Source: Sphingobium ummariense RL-3 (lineage in GTDB: Bacteria; Pseudomonadota; Alphaproteobacteria; Sphingomonadales; Sphingomonadaceae). Taken from it: DNA of 64,000 nt. Location of the stretch: contig NZ_AUWY01000048.1 of NCBI RefSeq assembly GCF_000447205.1, positions 7,501 to 71,500 on the forward strand, read 5' to 3'. Below, piece after piece: positions 17,261 through 27,582 of the stretch. How positions within the stretch are numbered: position 1 is the stretch's first letter; each line of letters starts with the position of its first letter. The translations under genes and the position numbers were made by a program. The notes under the pieces were generated by a model. It was not told the origin of the DNA, made no database searches, and saw only the letters and a list, made by a program, of their open reading frames with translations.

Positions 17261-18105
17261 TGGCCCTGCAAGGTCAGATTGATGGGGACCGTAGACGCGC
17301 CGCGTTCCACCATCAGGGAAATGCGCGCGCCGGGTATGATCCTGCCCTGGAGCGCCTGGAGGTCGCCCGCCGATCCGACGGGGCGGCCGTCGATCTGGGT
17401 CACGACATCACCGGACTGGAAACCGGCGTTCTGGAAACCCGGCCCCTTGGACAGCAGGACCAGGCCGGTCACGCGTCCGCTTTCCATGCGCGGTGCAACG
17501 CCGATATCGCTTTTCAGGCTCTCGGCAGTCGGGTTGTCGCGGCCAGGCGAGGTGGGCGGCGCGGCCGTGAAAGGCTGCGATGTTGTCGGTGCCGCACTTG
17601 CCGGAGCTGCGGCGTCCGCCGGCTGCGACTGGTCGAGGAAGAGCTGTTCCTCCGCCCCGCCCCGGTCAATCGTCACATGGTCGAAGGCGACTGCCTTCAG
17701 CACGACGCCCGGCATGATCTCATCACCCACGGCGAAGCTGTTCTGCACTCCGTCAGGCCCGGCGACGATGGCCGATCCCTGGCCGGATCCTTCGTTGAGG
17801 CGAATGCCGTAGAGCGTCAACGCGAGCGAGGTCACCACGCCACTGCCCGCCTGCTGCGGCGTGCCGGTGCGGAAGAAGGGATCGAAACTGGAAAACAGCG
17901 CCTGTCGGGCCGCGGGCGACAGCAGTTGCGCCTGTCGGCCTTCCCAGGGGCCGAAGCTGCCCACCGGCGTTACCAGCACCCATGCGAGGCGGGCGAGCTG
18001 CAGCGCCAGGATCGCCAGCGCGCCATATTCCAGAACACGCAGCCAGTCGATGCGCGGCACGCGACCGCCCAAACCCCGGATGGTATCGCCGTACGGCACC
18101 CGCAT
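17257..18105 (-). CDS. gspC: Type II secretion protein C
   Basis: 282 residues: a short N-terminal cytoplasmic part, one membrane helix (about 25-45), the homology region near residues 55-160 that contacts GspD, and a C-terminal PDZ domain (about 200-280, SGRVTGLVLLSKGPGFQNAG). First gene of the operon. It joins the inner-membrane platform to the secretin and helps choose substrates. Its promoter region, shared with a divergent oxygenase gene, holds a PhoB-box-like site. Confidence 0.92.
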   Translation of the reverse strand: MRVPYGDTIRGLGGRVPRIDWLRVLEYGALAILALQLARLAWVLVTPVGSFGPWEGRQAQLLSPAARQALFSSFDPFFRTGTPQQAGSGVVTSLALTLYGIRLNEGSGQGSAIVAGPDGVQNSFAVGDEIMPGVVLKAVAFDHVTIDRGGAEEQLFLDQSQPADAAAPASAAPTTSQPFTAAPPTSPGRDNPTAESLKSDIGVAPRMESGRVTGLVLLSKGPGFQNAGFQSGDVVTQIDGRPVGSAGDLQALQGRIIPGARISLMVERGASTVPINLTLQGQ

Positions 18106-18165
18106 GAAAGTCGCTGTTCCCCCTTGTCGCTGAGCAGCCTGCTAGGCCCCTGTTCTTACTCGCAG

Positions 18166-18183
18166 ATGACAGTTATGTGTCAT
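18166..18183 (-). promoter_or_regulatory. PhoB-box-like site upstream of gspC
   Basis: On the minus strand the site reads ATGACACATAACTGTCAT: two half sites, TGACAC and TGTCAT, with an 11-bp period, as in Pho boxes (CTGTCAT, 4 bases, CTGTCAT). It lies 61-78 bases before the gspC ATG. The site is also a 6-bp inverted repeat (ATGACA and TGTCAT) and touches a perfect 14-bp palindrome GTCATAATTATGAC at 18179-18192. No strong -10 is evident, so the PhoB reading is tentative. Confidence 0.4.
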
Positions 18184-18288
18184 AATTATGACCAGGCCGG
18201 AAGTGCGGGAAGGACGCTTGCAATTCCTGCGACGGACGATAGCTAGGAGCCGTAAGCCCGACTGCCCAGCCGTCCCTTGCGAGACGTC

Positions 18289-18936
18289 ATGTCCGTTACA
18301 GATATCCCTTTTGCCACCGACGCCGATCCCGAATGGATCGCGGCGCATCCCCGAGTCCAGCGCGTGCCCAGCCGCGAGCTGACGCTGTTCATCCGGCGCG
18401 ATTTCCTCTCGGCGGAGGAATGCACTGGCCTCATCGAACGGATCGAGGCGGGACGCCGCCCGTCGACCATCGCCGATGCCAATGGCGACTACGCCTTCCG
18501 TACCAGCGAGACCTGCGACCTTGACGGGGAAGACCCCTTCGTGGCCGCGATCGACGCCAAGCTCTGCGCCTTTTCCGGGATCGATCCCGCCCATGGTGAA
18601 CCCATACAGGGGCAGCGTTATGCGGTGGGGCAGGAATTCAAGGCGCACACCGACTATTTCGACCCTAATGGCGTGGATTATGCCCGGTTTTGCGCAACCT
18701 CGGGCAACCGGACCTGGACGCTGATGGTCTATCTCAATGCGCCGAAGGCCGGCGGCGCGACCCGCTTTCCCAAGATCGGCAAGACGGTGCAGCCGGAAAC
18801 CGGCAAGCTGCTCGCCTGGAACAACCGGATCGAGCCCGGCCGCTACAACGCCGCCACGCTGCACCACGCGATGAAGGTGCGCAGCGGCGTCAAGCACGTC
18901 ATCACCAAATGGTACCGGGAACGGCCCTGGGGCTGA
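18289..18936 (+). CDS. 2-oxoglutarate/Fe(II) oxygenase, prolyl 4-hydroxylase type
   Basis: 215 residues. The iron triad is visible: His120 and Asp122 in FKAHTDYFDP, and a distal His at 192/193 in TLHHAMKV, with Lys202 as likely 2-oxoglutarate ligand. This matches the P4Hc fold, which hydroxylates prolyl residues in proteins or small substrates. The ATG at 18289 is preferred; a TTG at 18277 would add four residues. It is divergent from the secretion operon. Substrate unknown; whether it is linked to secreted proteins is only a guess from location. Confidence 0.85.
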   Translation: MSVTDIPFATDADPEWIAAHPRVQRVPSRELTLFIRRDFLSAEECTGLIERIEAGRRPSTIADANGDYAFRTSETCDLDGEDPFVAAIDAKLCAFSGIDPAHGEPIQGQRYAVGQEFKAHTDYFDPNGVDYARFCATSGNRTWTLMVYLNAPKAGGATRFPKIGKTVQPETGKLLAWNNRIEPGRYNAATLHHAMKVRSGVKHVITKWYRERPWG

Positions 18937-18989
18937 GTCGGCGCATCCGCGCGCGGGTCGGCGTTACGGGACGCGATCGCTCGGCCCGC

Positions 18990-19025
18990 AAAAAAGGGCT
19001 CCTCCCGAAGGAGAAGCCCTTTTTC
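18990..19025. terminator. Bidirectional terminator between the oxygenase gene and acnA
   Basis: Inverted repeat AAGGGCTCCTCC with GGAGAAGCCCTT (one bulged base), flanked by an A-run on the left and TTTTT on the right. It can end both convergent transcripts. Confidence 0.8.
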
Positions 19026-19042
19026 ATTATCCGCGGCAGCGA

Positions 19043-21712
<2,670 letters not shown>

Positions 21713-21954
21713 AAGTCGTGCGTCTCCTCGCAAGCGCCCCGACCGTGAGGCGGGAGGATGACGCGATTCCACCAGATGCCCGTCGAGCGGCGGGCGGAGG
21801 GATGCGCCCCAACCGACGGTCGAAGCAGGTATGTCCCGATGCTGCGCCGCCATAACGCCTGTCGGGCGGGAGTCAAATGGACAAAAGAAGGGTTTCAACG
21901 ATCCGCCTGCGGCACGGGAAACAATCCCGACCTCCTGCGTTGTCGGCGCGTAAC

Positions 21955-22203
21955 ATGGGGAGTTCCAGCATGGACACGCCTGCCGGTGGCATCACGCCCG
22001 ATCCTATAGGATCGACGGGTTTCTTTCTGCCTGCCTATCGCCCAGGGAAAGGCGCGAGCTGTCCGCAATGCGGGGCACGGCAATGGCTGGTTGGGCGAAC
22101 GGTCGCCGAATGCGCCTGCTGCGCGACGGCGCTGCCGCTGGACGCGGGCTATCGGCGCTGGGCGACGGTAACGCCCGCCCGGACGCGTCAAATCATCCTT
22201 TAG
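21955..22203 (+). CDS. Small zinc-ribbon-like protein
   Basis: 82 residues from ATG at 21955 (or 77 from ATG at 21970). Two Cys pairs, CPQCG and CACC, 14 residues apart, suggest a small zinc ribbon; the segment [19 protein letters not shown] is compact and well formed. It is soluble, with no signal peptide. Divergent from acnA with a 242-base gap that otherwise holds nothing I can identify. It resembles uncharacterised sphingomonad small proteins from memory; no function is known. Confidence 0.6.
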   Translation: MGSSSMDTPAGGITPDPIGSTGFFLPAYRPGKGASCPQCGARQWLVGRTVAECACCATALPLDAGYRRWATVTPARTRQIIL

Positions 22204-22233
22204 GCCGGCAGCCTCCTCGCTGACGCAAAAGCA

Positions 22234-23985
22234 CTACCGCGCCTTTTCCGCAGCGATCCACGCGTCGATCTGGCGGTCGAGAACTGTGAGCGGTACAGCG
22301 CCCTGCCCCAGCACCGCGTCGTGAAAGCGGCGCAGGTCGAATTTCGGCCCCAGCGCCTGCTCCGCCCGGACGCGCAGCTCCCGGATCTTGATCTCGCCCA
22401 GCTTGTAGCCCAGCGCCTGCCCCGGCCAGCTGATATAGCGGTTCACTTCCGCATCGATATTGGCGTCGGTCAGCGCGCTGTTCTCCTTCATGAAGGCAAC
22501 CGCGCGCGCCTTGTCCCAGCCCTTGGCATGGATGCCCGTATCGACCACTAGCCGGCAGGCGCGCCACATCTCGTAGGACAGGCGCCCCATCATCTTTTCG
22601 GGCGTGTCGTAGAGGGCCATCTCCTCGCCCAGATATTCGGTGTAGAGCGCCCACCCCTCCACGAAGGCGGTGAAGCCGGCAACATATTTGCGGAACGGCG
22701 GCAGCGGCAGTTCCTGCTGCAGCGCGATCTGGTTGTGATGCCCCGGCACCGCCTCATGCGCAGTGAGCGCCGGCAGCTCCCAGAAGGGCCGCTGGTCGAG
22801 CTTCGACGTGTTCACATAATAGGTGCCGGCAATCCCGGCCTCCGGGGCGCCGGGCATGTAATAGGCGGTGGTCGTCCCCTCCGCCTCGGCCGCGGGAATG
22901 GGCTTGAGGCCATAGGGCAGCCGCGGCAGCGTCGCGAAATAGCGGGGCAGCAGCCCGTCGATCGCCTTGGCCTGCCGTGCCGCGGCACGCAGCAGTTCCT
23001 CGGGCGTCTTCGCATAATAGGAGGGATCGGTGCGCAGATGCGCTATGAAGGCGGCCCGGTCGGGATAACCCGCCTTGGCCGCCACCGCGTCCATCCGGGC
23101 GCGGATGCGCGCGACCTCCTTCAGGCCGATCTCGTGGATCTGGTCCGGCGTCAGGTCGGTGGTGGTGTGCGCACGCACGCGGCTGGCATACCATTCACGT
23201 CCGCCCGGCAAGGTGGAGGCGCTGTCGTTCTTCCGGCAACGCGGCAGATAGTCCTTCACGAACAGGTCGTGCCATTTCCCATATTCAGGCGCCACGACGT
23301 CGCGGATCAGCGCGACCGCCCGCGCCTGCATCGCCGCCCATTCGGCGTCGCTCACGTCGCGCGGCTTCGTCCGCTTGAACGGCTCGTAGAAGCGCGTCTC
23401 TTCCGGCTTGCCCGCCACCACGCCACTGATGCTGTCGGCATAGTGGCCCAGGACCGAGCAGGGCTGGACATAGCCGCCCTTAATCGCCTGCCGCGTGATC
23501 GTGAGCGCATCGCCATTCTGCTTCGGGTACAGGGCCAGCCGCTTCAGATAACTCTCATAATCGGCAGCGGTGTAGAAGGGAAGCCCGTCGGCCATGCCGG
23601 CAAAGCCCTGGTGCCAGCCATAATAGGTGGTGAAGAGCATCAGTCGCTCAGGCTGATGCCGGTCGCTTTCGATATCGTCGCGCAGCATCCACAGCAGCAC
23701 CGCGCGATTGGTGCGACCGGTCTCGTCCAGTCCGGCTTCCGGGATGGCGTCGAGTCGCGCGGCAAAGGCCTTCTCCGCCGCGATCCGCGCGTCCTGCGCC
23801 CTCAGCGAGATATCCGTGATGCGGTCGTCATAATCCCGCACGCCGCGCTGCGTGGCTTCGACCGGATGCTCCGCCAGATACCAGCGCCAGTGGTCGGCGA
23901 GTACGGAATTGAGTTGGTCGGACGGGCTTTGCGCCAAGGCGGGCGCGGCGGAAAGGACGAGAAGGAAGGACGGAATCTTGCGCAT
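22234..23985 (-). CDS. Secreted DUF885-family zinc-peptidase-like protein
   Basis: 583 residues with a signal peptide ending near PALAQ (residue 19). The DUF885 domain fills the protein. A metallopeptidase-like motif HEAVPGHH is followed about 30 residues later by EGWALYTEYLG, matching the HExxxGH plus downstream Glu pattern of this family. It is probably a periplasmic peptidase or carboxypeptidase. Other peptide-handling proteins lie within 10 kb. The enzymology of the family is poorly known, so substrate is not assigned. Confidence 0.85.
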   Translation of the reverse strand: MRKIPSFLLVLSAAPALAQSPSDQLNSVLADHWRWYLAEHPVEATQRGVRDYDDRITDISLRAQDARIAAEKAFAARLDAIPEAGLDETGRTNRAVLLWMLRDDIESDRHQPERLMLFTTYYGWHQGFAGMADGLPFYTAADYESYLKRLALYPKQNGDALTITRQAIKGGYVQPCSVLGHYADSISGVVAGKPEETRFYEPFKRTKPRDVSDAEWAAMQARAVALIRDVVAPEYGKWHDLFVKDYLPRCRKNDSASTLPGGREWYASRVRAHTTTDLTPDQIHEIGLKEVARIRARMDAVAAKAGYPDRAAFIAHLRTDPSYYAKTPEELLRAAARQAKAIDGLLPRYFATLPRLPYGLKPIPAAEAEGTTTAYYMPGAPEAGIAGTYYVNTSKLDQRPFWELPALTAHEAVPGHHNQIALQQELPLPPFRKYVAGFTAFVEGWALYTEYLGEEMALYDTPEKMMGRLSYEMWRACRLVVDTGIHAKGWDKARAVAFMKENSALTDANIDAEVNRYISWPGQALGYKLGEIKIRELRVRAEQALGPKFDLRRFHDAVLGQGAVPLTVLDRQIDAWIAAEKAR

Positions 23986-24043
23986 GGGCGCAATTGATCC
24001 TTCCTGCGCCGCTCCTTGGCAAGAGCGATAGTGGAGCTCAACT

Positions 24044-24125
24044 CGTCATCCCAGCGAAAGCTGGGCTCTCCCTTCTGTGGCGCGTGCGACGAAGGGAAAT
24101 GAGATCCCAGCTTTCGCTGGGATGA
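24044..24125. repeat. Intergenic composite palindromic repeat
   Basis: Inverted arms at 24044-24065 (CGTCATCCCAGCGAAAG onward) and 24106-24125 flank about 40 bases; each arm is also palindromic (CCCAGCGAAAGCTGGG). Layout and several spacer blocks (TGAGATCCC before the second arm) match the element in gspG. It lies between the DUF885 gene and a small gene. As RNA it can form a long hairpin. Confidence 0.85.
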
Positions 24126-24142
24126 CAAAGAGGATGAGATAT

Positions 24143-24346
24143 CTATACCGGCGCCACGCCTTCCACCTCGATCACGCCCTCGCCAGCATGCCACCCCCGC
24201 ACGCGGACGCGCTTTTCGACATGATCGACGGGGACGCGGAGCAGCACCAGCCGATAGGTGCCGCCCAGATCGCGCTGGAGCAGGAAACCGGCCTCATCGC
24301 GTAGCAACCTGCCGGTCTCGTCCACGCCTGCTCCAGCCTCTTCCAT
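24143..24346 (-). CDS. Small DUF5818-like protein
   Basis: 67 residues. The segments ETGRLLRDEAGFLLQRDLGG and VEKRVRVRGWHAGEGVIEVEGV resemble the DUF5818 family common in sphingomonads: a small beta-barrel-like fold. No membrane segment or signal peptide. It begins 5 bases after the stop of the small membrane protein gene on the same strand, so the two are probably cotranscribed. Function unknown. Confidence 0.6.
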   Translation of the reverse strand: MEEAGAGVDETGRLLRDEAGFLLQRDLGGTYRLVLLRVPVDHVEKRVRVRGWHAGEGVIEVEGVAPV

Positions 24347-24351
24347 GGATT

Positions 24352-24537
24352 TTAGTCTATCGCGTCCTTGACGCCCTTGCCGGCCAGCAGACCGAGCACG
24401 AGGAAGATCAGGAACAGCGCGACGGCAATGCCGAACAGCAGCTTGGCGATACCGACGAAGGTGCCGGCCGCGCCGCCGAAGCCGAGAATGGCGAGCACGG
24501 CCGCAATGACGAGGGCGATGATGGCTAGGCGAATCAT
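24352..24537 (-). CDS. Small DUF1328-like membrane protein
   Basis: 61 residues with two hydrophobic helices (about 2-24 and 29-54) around the motif LGFGGAAGTFVGIAKLLF, which is the DUF1328 signature. It is an inner-membrane protein of unknown role; relatives are often stress-induced in bacteria. It ends with a short charged tail GKGVKDAID. Purine-rich sequence before the ATG (GAAGGGAAGGACAATCCC) provides a ribosome site. Confidence 0.75.
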   Translation of the reverse strand: MIRLAIIALVIAAVLAILGFGGAAGTFVGIAKLLFGIAVALFLIFLVLGLLAGKGVKDAID

Positions 24538-24607
24538 GGGATTGTCCTTCCCTTCATGAACAGATGATTTCTGAACGGTCGGGGTGACGGGTTGTTCCGC
24601 AGCCGGA

Positions 24608-25606
24608 TCAGACCCAGCCTTCCAGCACCTGGTTGGGCGGACGGTGGCCGTCGGCCCAACTGCGGATATTGGCGATCACGCGCGCGCCGGTGCCATCGCG
24701 CCCCTCGAAGGTGGCCGACCCCATATGCGGCAGCAGCACGACGTTGGACAGGGCCAACAGCCGCGTATCCACCGCCGGCTCATGCGTATAGACGTCCAGC
24801 CCCGCGCCCGCGATCCGCCCTTCGGAAAGCGCGACGATCAGGGCTTCCTCGTCCGTGATCTCCGCGCGGGAGGTGTTGATGAAATAGGCGTCGGGCCGCA
24901 TGAGGGCGATCCGCCGTCCGTCCATCATCCGCCGGCTGTCGGCGTTCAGCGGGCAATGGATCGACACGATGTCGCTGTCGCGCAGCAGCGAATCGAGCTC
25001 AGGATACCAGGCGGCCTCCAGTTCCTGCTCCACCTCGAAGGGCAGGCGATGGCGGTTGTGATAGGCGATGGTCAGGCCGAAGGCCCGAGCCCGCGCGGCG
25101 ACCGCGCGGCCGATGCGACCCATGCCGATGATGCCCAGCTTCTTGCCGCCTATGCGATGGCCCAGCATGCCCGACGGGCTCCAGCCGCGCCACTGCCCGG
25201 TGCGGACCAGCTTCTCCCCTTCGGCCAGGCGCCGGGGGACGCTGAGGATCAGCGCCATGGTCATGTCCGCCGTATCCTCGGTCAGGACACCGGGCGTGTT
25301 GGTGACGATGATGCCCTTCCGCCGCGCGGCCGCCAGGTCGATATGGTCCACCCCGCTGCCGAAGCTGGCGATCATCTGCAACCGCTCCGGGGCGGCGGCA
25401 ATCATCGCCGCGTCGATCTGGTCGGTGATGGTGGGCACCAGCACGTCGCACTGCGCCATGGCTCGGGCGAGCGCGGTGCGGTCCATCGCACAGTCCTCGA
25501 CGTTGAAGCTGGTGTCGAACAGTTCGGCCATGCGCGCCTCCACATTGGGGGGCAGGCGGCGCGTGACGATGACGCGCGGCTTGGCGGGGCGCGGTTTTCT
25601 GGCCAT
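24608..25606 (-). CDS. D-2-hydroxyacid dehydrogenase (glyoxylate/hydroxypyruvate reductase type)
   Basis: 332 residues, soluble. The NAD-binding glycine motif LGIIGMGRIGRAVA is in the middle. Catalytic Arg is in NTSRAEITDE, Glu in AGLDVYTHEP and His in LLPHMGSAT, in the expected order. It would reduce glyoxylate, hydroxypyruvate or a related 2-keto acid. It is divergent from a secreted SH3 protein gene with 127 bases between, and no pathway partners are adjacent, so substrate is not certain. Confidence 0.88.
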   Translation of the reverse strand: MARKPRPAKPRVIVTRRLPPNVEARMAELFDTSFNVEDCAMDRTALARAMAQCDVLVPTITDQIDAAMIAAAPERLQMIASFGSGVDHIDLAAARRKGIIVTNTPGVLTEDTADMTMALILSVPRRLAEGEKLVRTGQWRGWSPSGMLGHRIGGKKLGIIGMGRIGRAVAARARAFGLTIAYHNRHRLPFEVEQELEAAWYPELDSLLRDSDIVSIHCPLNADSRRMMDGRRIALMRPDAYFINTSRAEITDEEALIVALSEGRIAGAGLDVYTHEPAVDTRLLALSNVVLLPHMGSATFEGRDGTGARVIANIRSWADGHRPPNQVLEGWV

Positions 25607-25733
25607 GAATGGCCGCTATTCCTGCCCGCCCGCCCGGTCAAGCGCTTATGCCCGCGCTGCAAGTCAGTGATTGTCGCGCGGGCCGGCCCCGGTCTATGAG
25701 AGGGCTGTAGGGCTGGTTGGGAATGATCCGGTG

Positions 25734-26201
25734 ATGAAGGGGTATCTGCTGGCGGCAAGCATGGTCGCCACGCTCATGGTTGCGGGCAACGCTGTGGCGG
25801 CGCCCACCAAGCAGGTGCCCTATTGGGCGTCGATTTCCCAGGACGAAGCGCGCATGCGCGTAGGCCCCAGCCTGGATTACCCCTCCAGCTGGATCTATCG
25901 CCGTCGCGACCTGCCGGTGAAGGTGGTGCAGGTGCTGGGCCAGTGGCGCAAGGTGGAGGATCCCGACGGCACGCAGGGCTGGATGCATGTCCGCCTGCTG
26001 AGCGACACGCCGACCGCGATCGTGCGCGCCACGGTCGCACCTCTGCGCGAATCCGCCAGCGATGGCGCCCGCGCCCTCTATCGCGCGGAAAAGGGCGTGG
26101 TGGGTCGCCTGTCGTCCTGCTCCGGGGGCTGGTGCGTCCTTGATGCGCACGGCCAGCGCGGGTTCGTGAAGGCGGGGGACATATGGGGGGCGGTGGAGTA
26201 G
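25734..26201 (+). CDS. Secreted SH3-domain protein
   Basis: 155 residues from ATG at 25734 with a signal peptide ending near NAVAA. Two bacterial SH3-like repeats are seen. The first is about 30-95 (RMRVGPSLDYPSSWIYRRRDLP, then QGWMHVRLLS). The second is about 100-155 (APLRESASDGARALYRAEKG, then RGFVKAGDIWG). Such proteins usually sit in the periplasm and bind peptidoglycan or other wall peptides. A GTG immediately before the chosen ATG is possible but would not change the signal peptide. Confidence 0.82.
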   Translation: MKGYLLAASMVATLMVAGNAVAAPTKQVPYWASISQDEARMRVGPSLDYPSSWIYRRRDLPVKVVQVLGQWRKVEDPDGTQGWMHVRLLSDTPTAIVRATVAPLRESASDGARALYRAEKGVVGRLSSCSGGWCVLDAHGQRGFVKAGDIWGAVE

Positions 26202-26232
26202 TCGCTCCACCGCCACCCCCTCGTTCAATACC

Positions 26233-27582
26233 CTACCATTCATAGGCCTTGGGCAGCGCGCCGGGCCGCGGCGTCGCATAGCGATCCCGCAGCTTGGTCT
26301 GGCGGTTATCGATCGGCTGCTGCACGCCGTCGATCCACACCGCGACCGGCGCGGATTCCATCTCCAGCGGATCGCCGTCCCAGATCACGACATCGGCCGC
26401 CTTCCCGGCCTTCAGCGATCCAATCCGGTCGCCCAGCCCCATGGCCTCGGCCGGGGCGGAGCTGATCGTGCGGAAAGCCTGCCCCCAACTGAGCCCGGTC
26501 GCGCCCGGTATCTTGTTCAGCGCCACCATATTGCCCGCCTGCTGCGTCGCGAGCCTCAACTGCAGCCCCTCGTCACGGTCCATCAGGCCCATGGAGACCG
26601 GCACGCCCGCCTTCACCATCCGCCCGACATTGCTTTGCGTCGCCGCCAGTTTCTCGAAGGCGGATGGCAGGTCGTCCAAGCCGCCGGCGATCACCGGCAC
26701 CTTAGCCGCCGCGATCTGCGGCGCGACCATCCAGCCTTCGGTCGCCCCCGCCAGGATCAGCTTCAGCATCGGGAAATCCTGCTTCAGCGCAAGCACCGAC
26801 AGGATGTCGCGCGCGCTTTCGGCATGGACCATCAGCGGCATCTGGCCGTTCACCACCGGCACCAGCGCCTCGGCATCGGCACGGTTGAGCAGGCTGTCCT
26901 TCGACCGACCGTCATAGCTGGCCGGCGCCTTCGCATAGTCCTGCGCCTCGCGCAGCATCGTCCTGAACGTCAGATAGGCCGCCGGGCGGCTGCCGCCCGC
27001 ACCGCGCGCGCCCTCCTCGCCCATCTCGACATATTGGAAGGCGCGGGCCTTGGTGATCGGGCTCATGTCAGCACCCAGATCCACGACAGCGCCCTGCCCC
27101 GCGAAGATGCCGCTGCCGGCCGACGGGACGACCACCGCCCGGGTCACCCCGGCCGTGCGGCTAATCGCCACCGGATTGGCCAGCGGGTTGATCGCCGGAG
27201 CGACGTCGATCGCCGCGGAGAAGGGCGAGCGCGCCTCCGTATCGTTGGTCTGGCGCACGCCGGGCACCTCGACCAGGCCGACGCGCGAATAGCCGGACAC
27301 GAGGCCTGGCGTCACCCATTTGCCGCTGCCGTCGATGGTCTTGGCGCCGGGGGGCACCGCGACGCCCGCACCGGCCGCCACGACCTTGCCGCCGGTGATG
27401 ACCACGGTGCCGTTCTGAATCGGCTCCGACCCGTCGCCGATCGCGACGGTGGCGCCGGTGATGGCGATCGTCTGGGCAAGCGCGGGAACGCCGGCCGATC
27501 CGCCGAGCAGAGCGGCGGCGAGCAGCGCCCGCGCCGGGCGAAGGCGAAGAGCGACCCGAAGGGTAGAACTGTTCTTGTTCAT
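26233..27582 (-). CDS. Secreted amidohydrolase-family protein
   Basis: 449 residues from ATG at 27582; signal peptide ends near PALAQ. N-terminal beta-strands (ITGATVAIGDGSEPIQNGTV) and a C-terminal KAGKAADVVIWDGDPLEME segment show the composite amidohydrolase fold. The usual HxH metal motif is missing: after the strand GKWVTPGLVSGYSRVG the two His are absent. It may therefore be a catalytically altered partner of the next protein. Its start overlaps the stop of the upstream amidohydrolase by 4 bases (ATGA), implying coupled translation and possibly a heteromeric pair. Confidence 0.82.
   Translation of the reverse strand: MNKNSSTLRVALRLRPARALLAAALLGGSAGVPALAQTIAITGATVAIGDGSEPIQNGTVVITGGKVVAAGAGVAVPPGAKTIDGSGKWVTPGLVSGYSRVGLVEVPGVRQTNDTEARSPFSAAIDVAPAINPLANPVAISRTAGVTRAVVVPSAGSGIFAGQGAVVDLGADMSPITKARAFQYVEMGEEGARGAGGSRPAAYLTFRTMLREAQDYAKAPASYDGRSKDSLLNRADAEALVPVVNGQMPLMVHAESARDILSVLALKQDFPMLKLILAGATEGWMVAPQIAAAKVPVIAGGLDDLPSAFEKLAATQSNVGRMVKAGVPVSMGLMDRDEGLQLRLATQQAGNMVALNKIPGATGLSWGQAFRTISSAPAEAMGLGDRIGSLKAGKAADVVIWDGDPLEMESAPVAVWIDGVQQPIDNRQTKLRDRYATPRPGALPKAYEW

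Noticed and set aside
6062-18105. Secretion operon considered as a type IV pilus locus
   Set aside because: Gene order C to O, GspC PDZ domain, GspK, L, M and N are specific to type II secretion.
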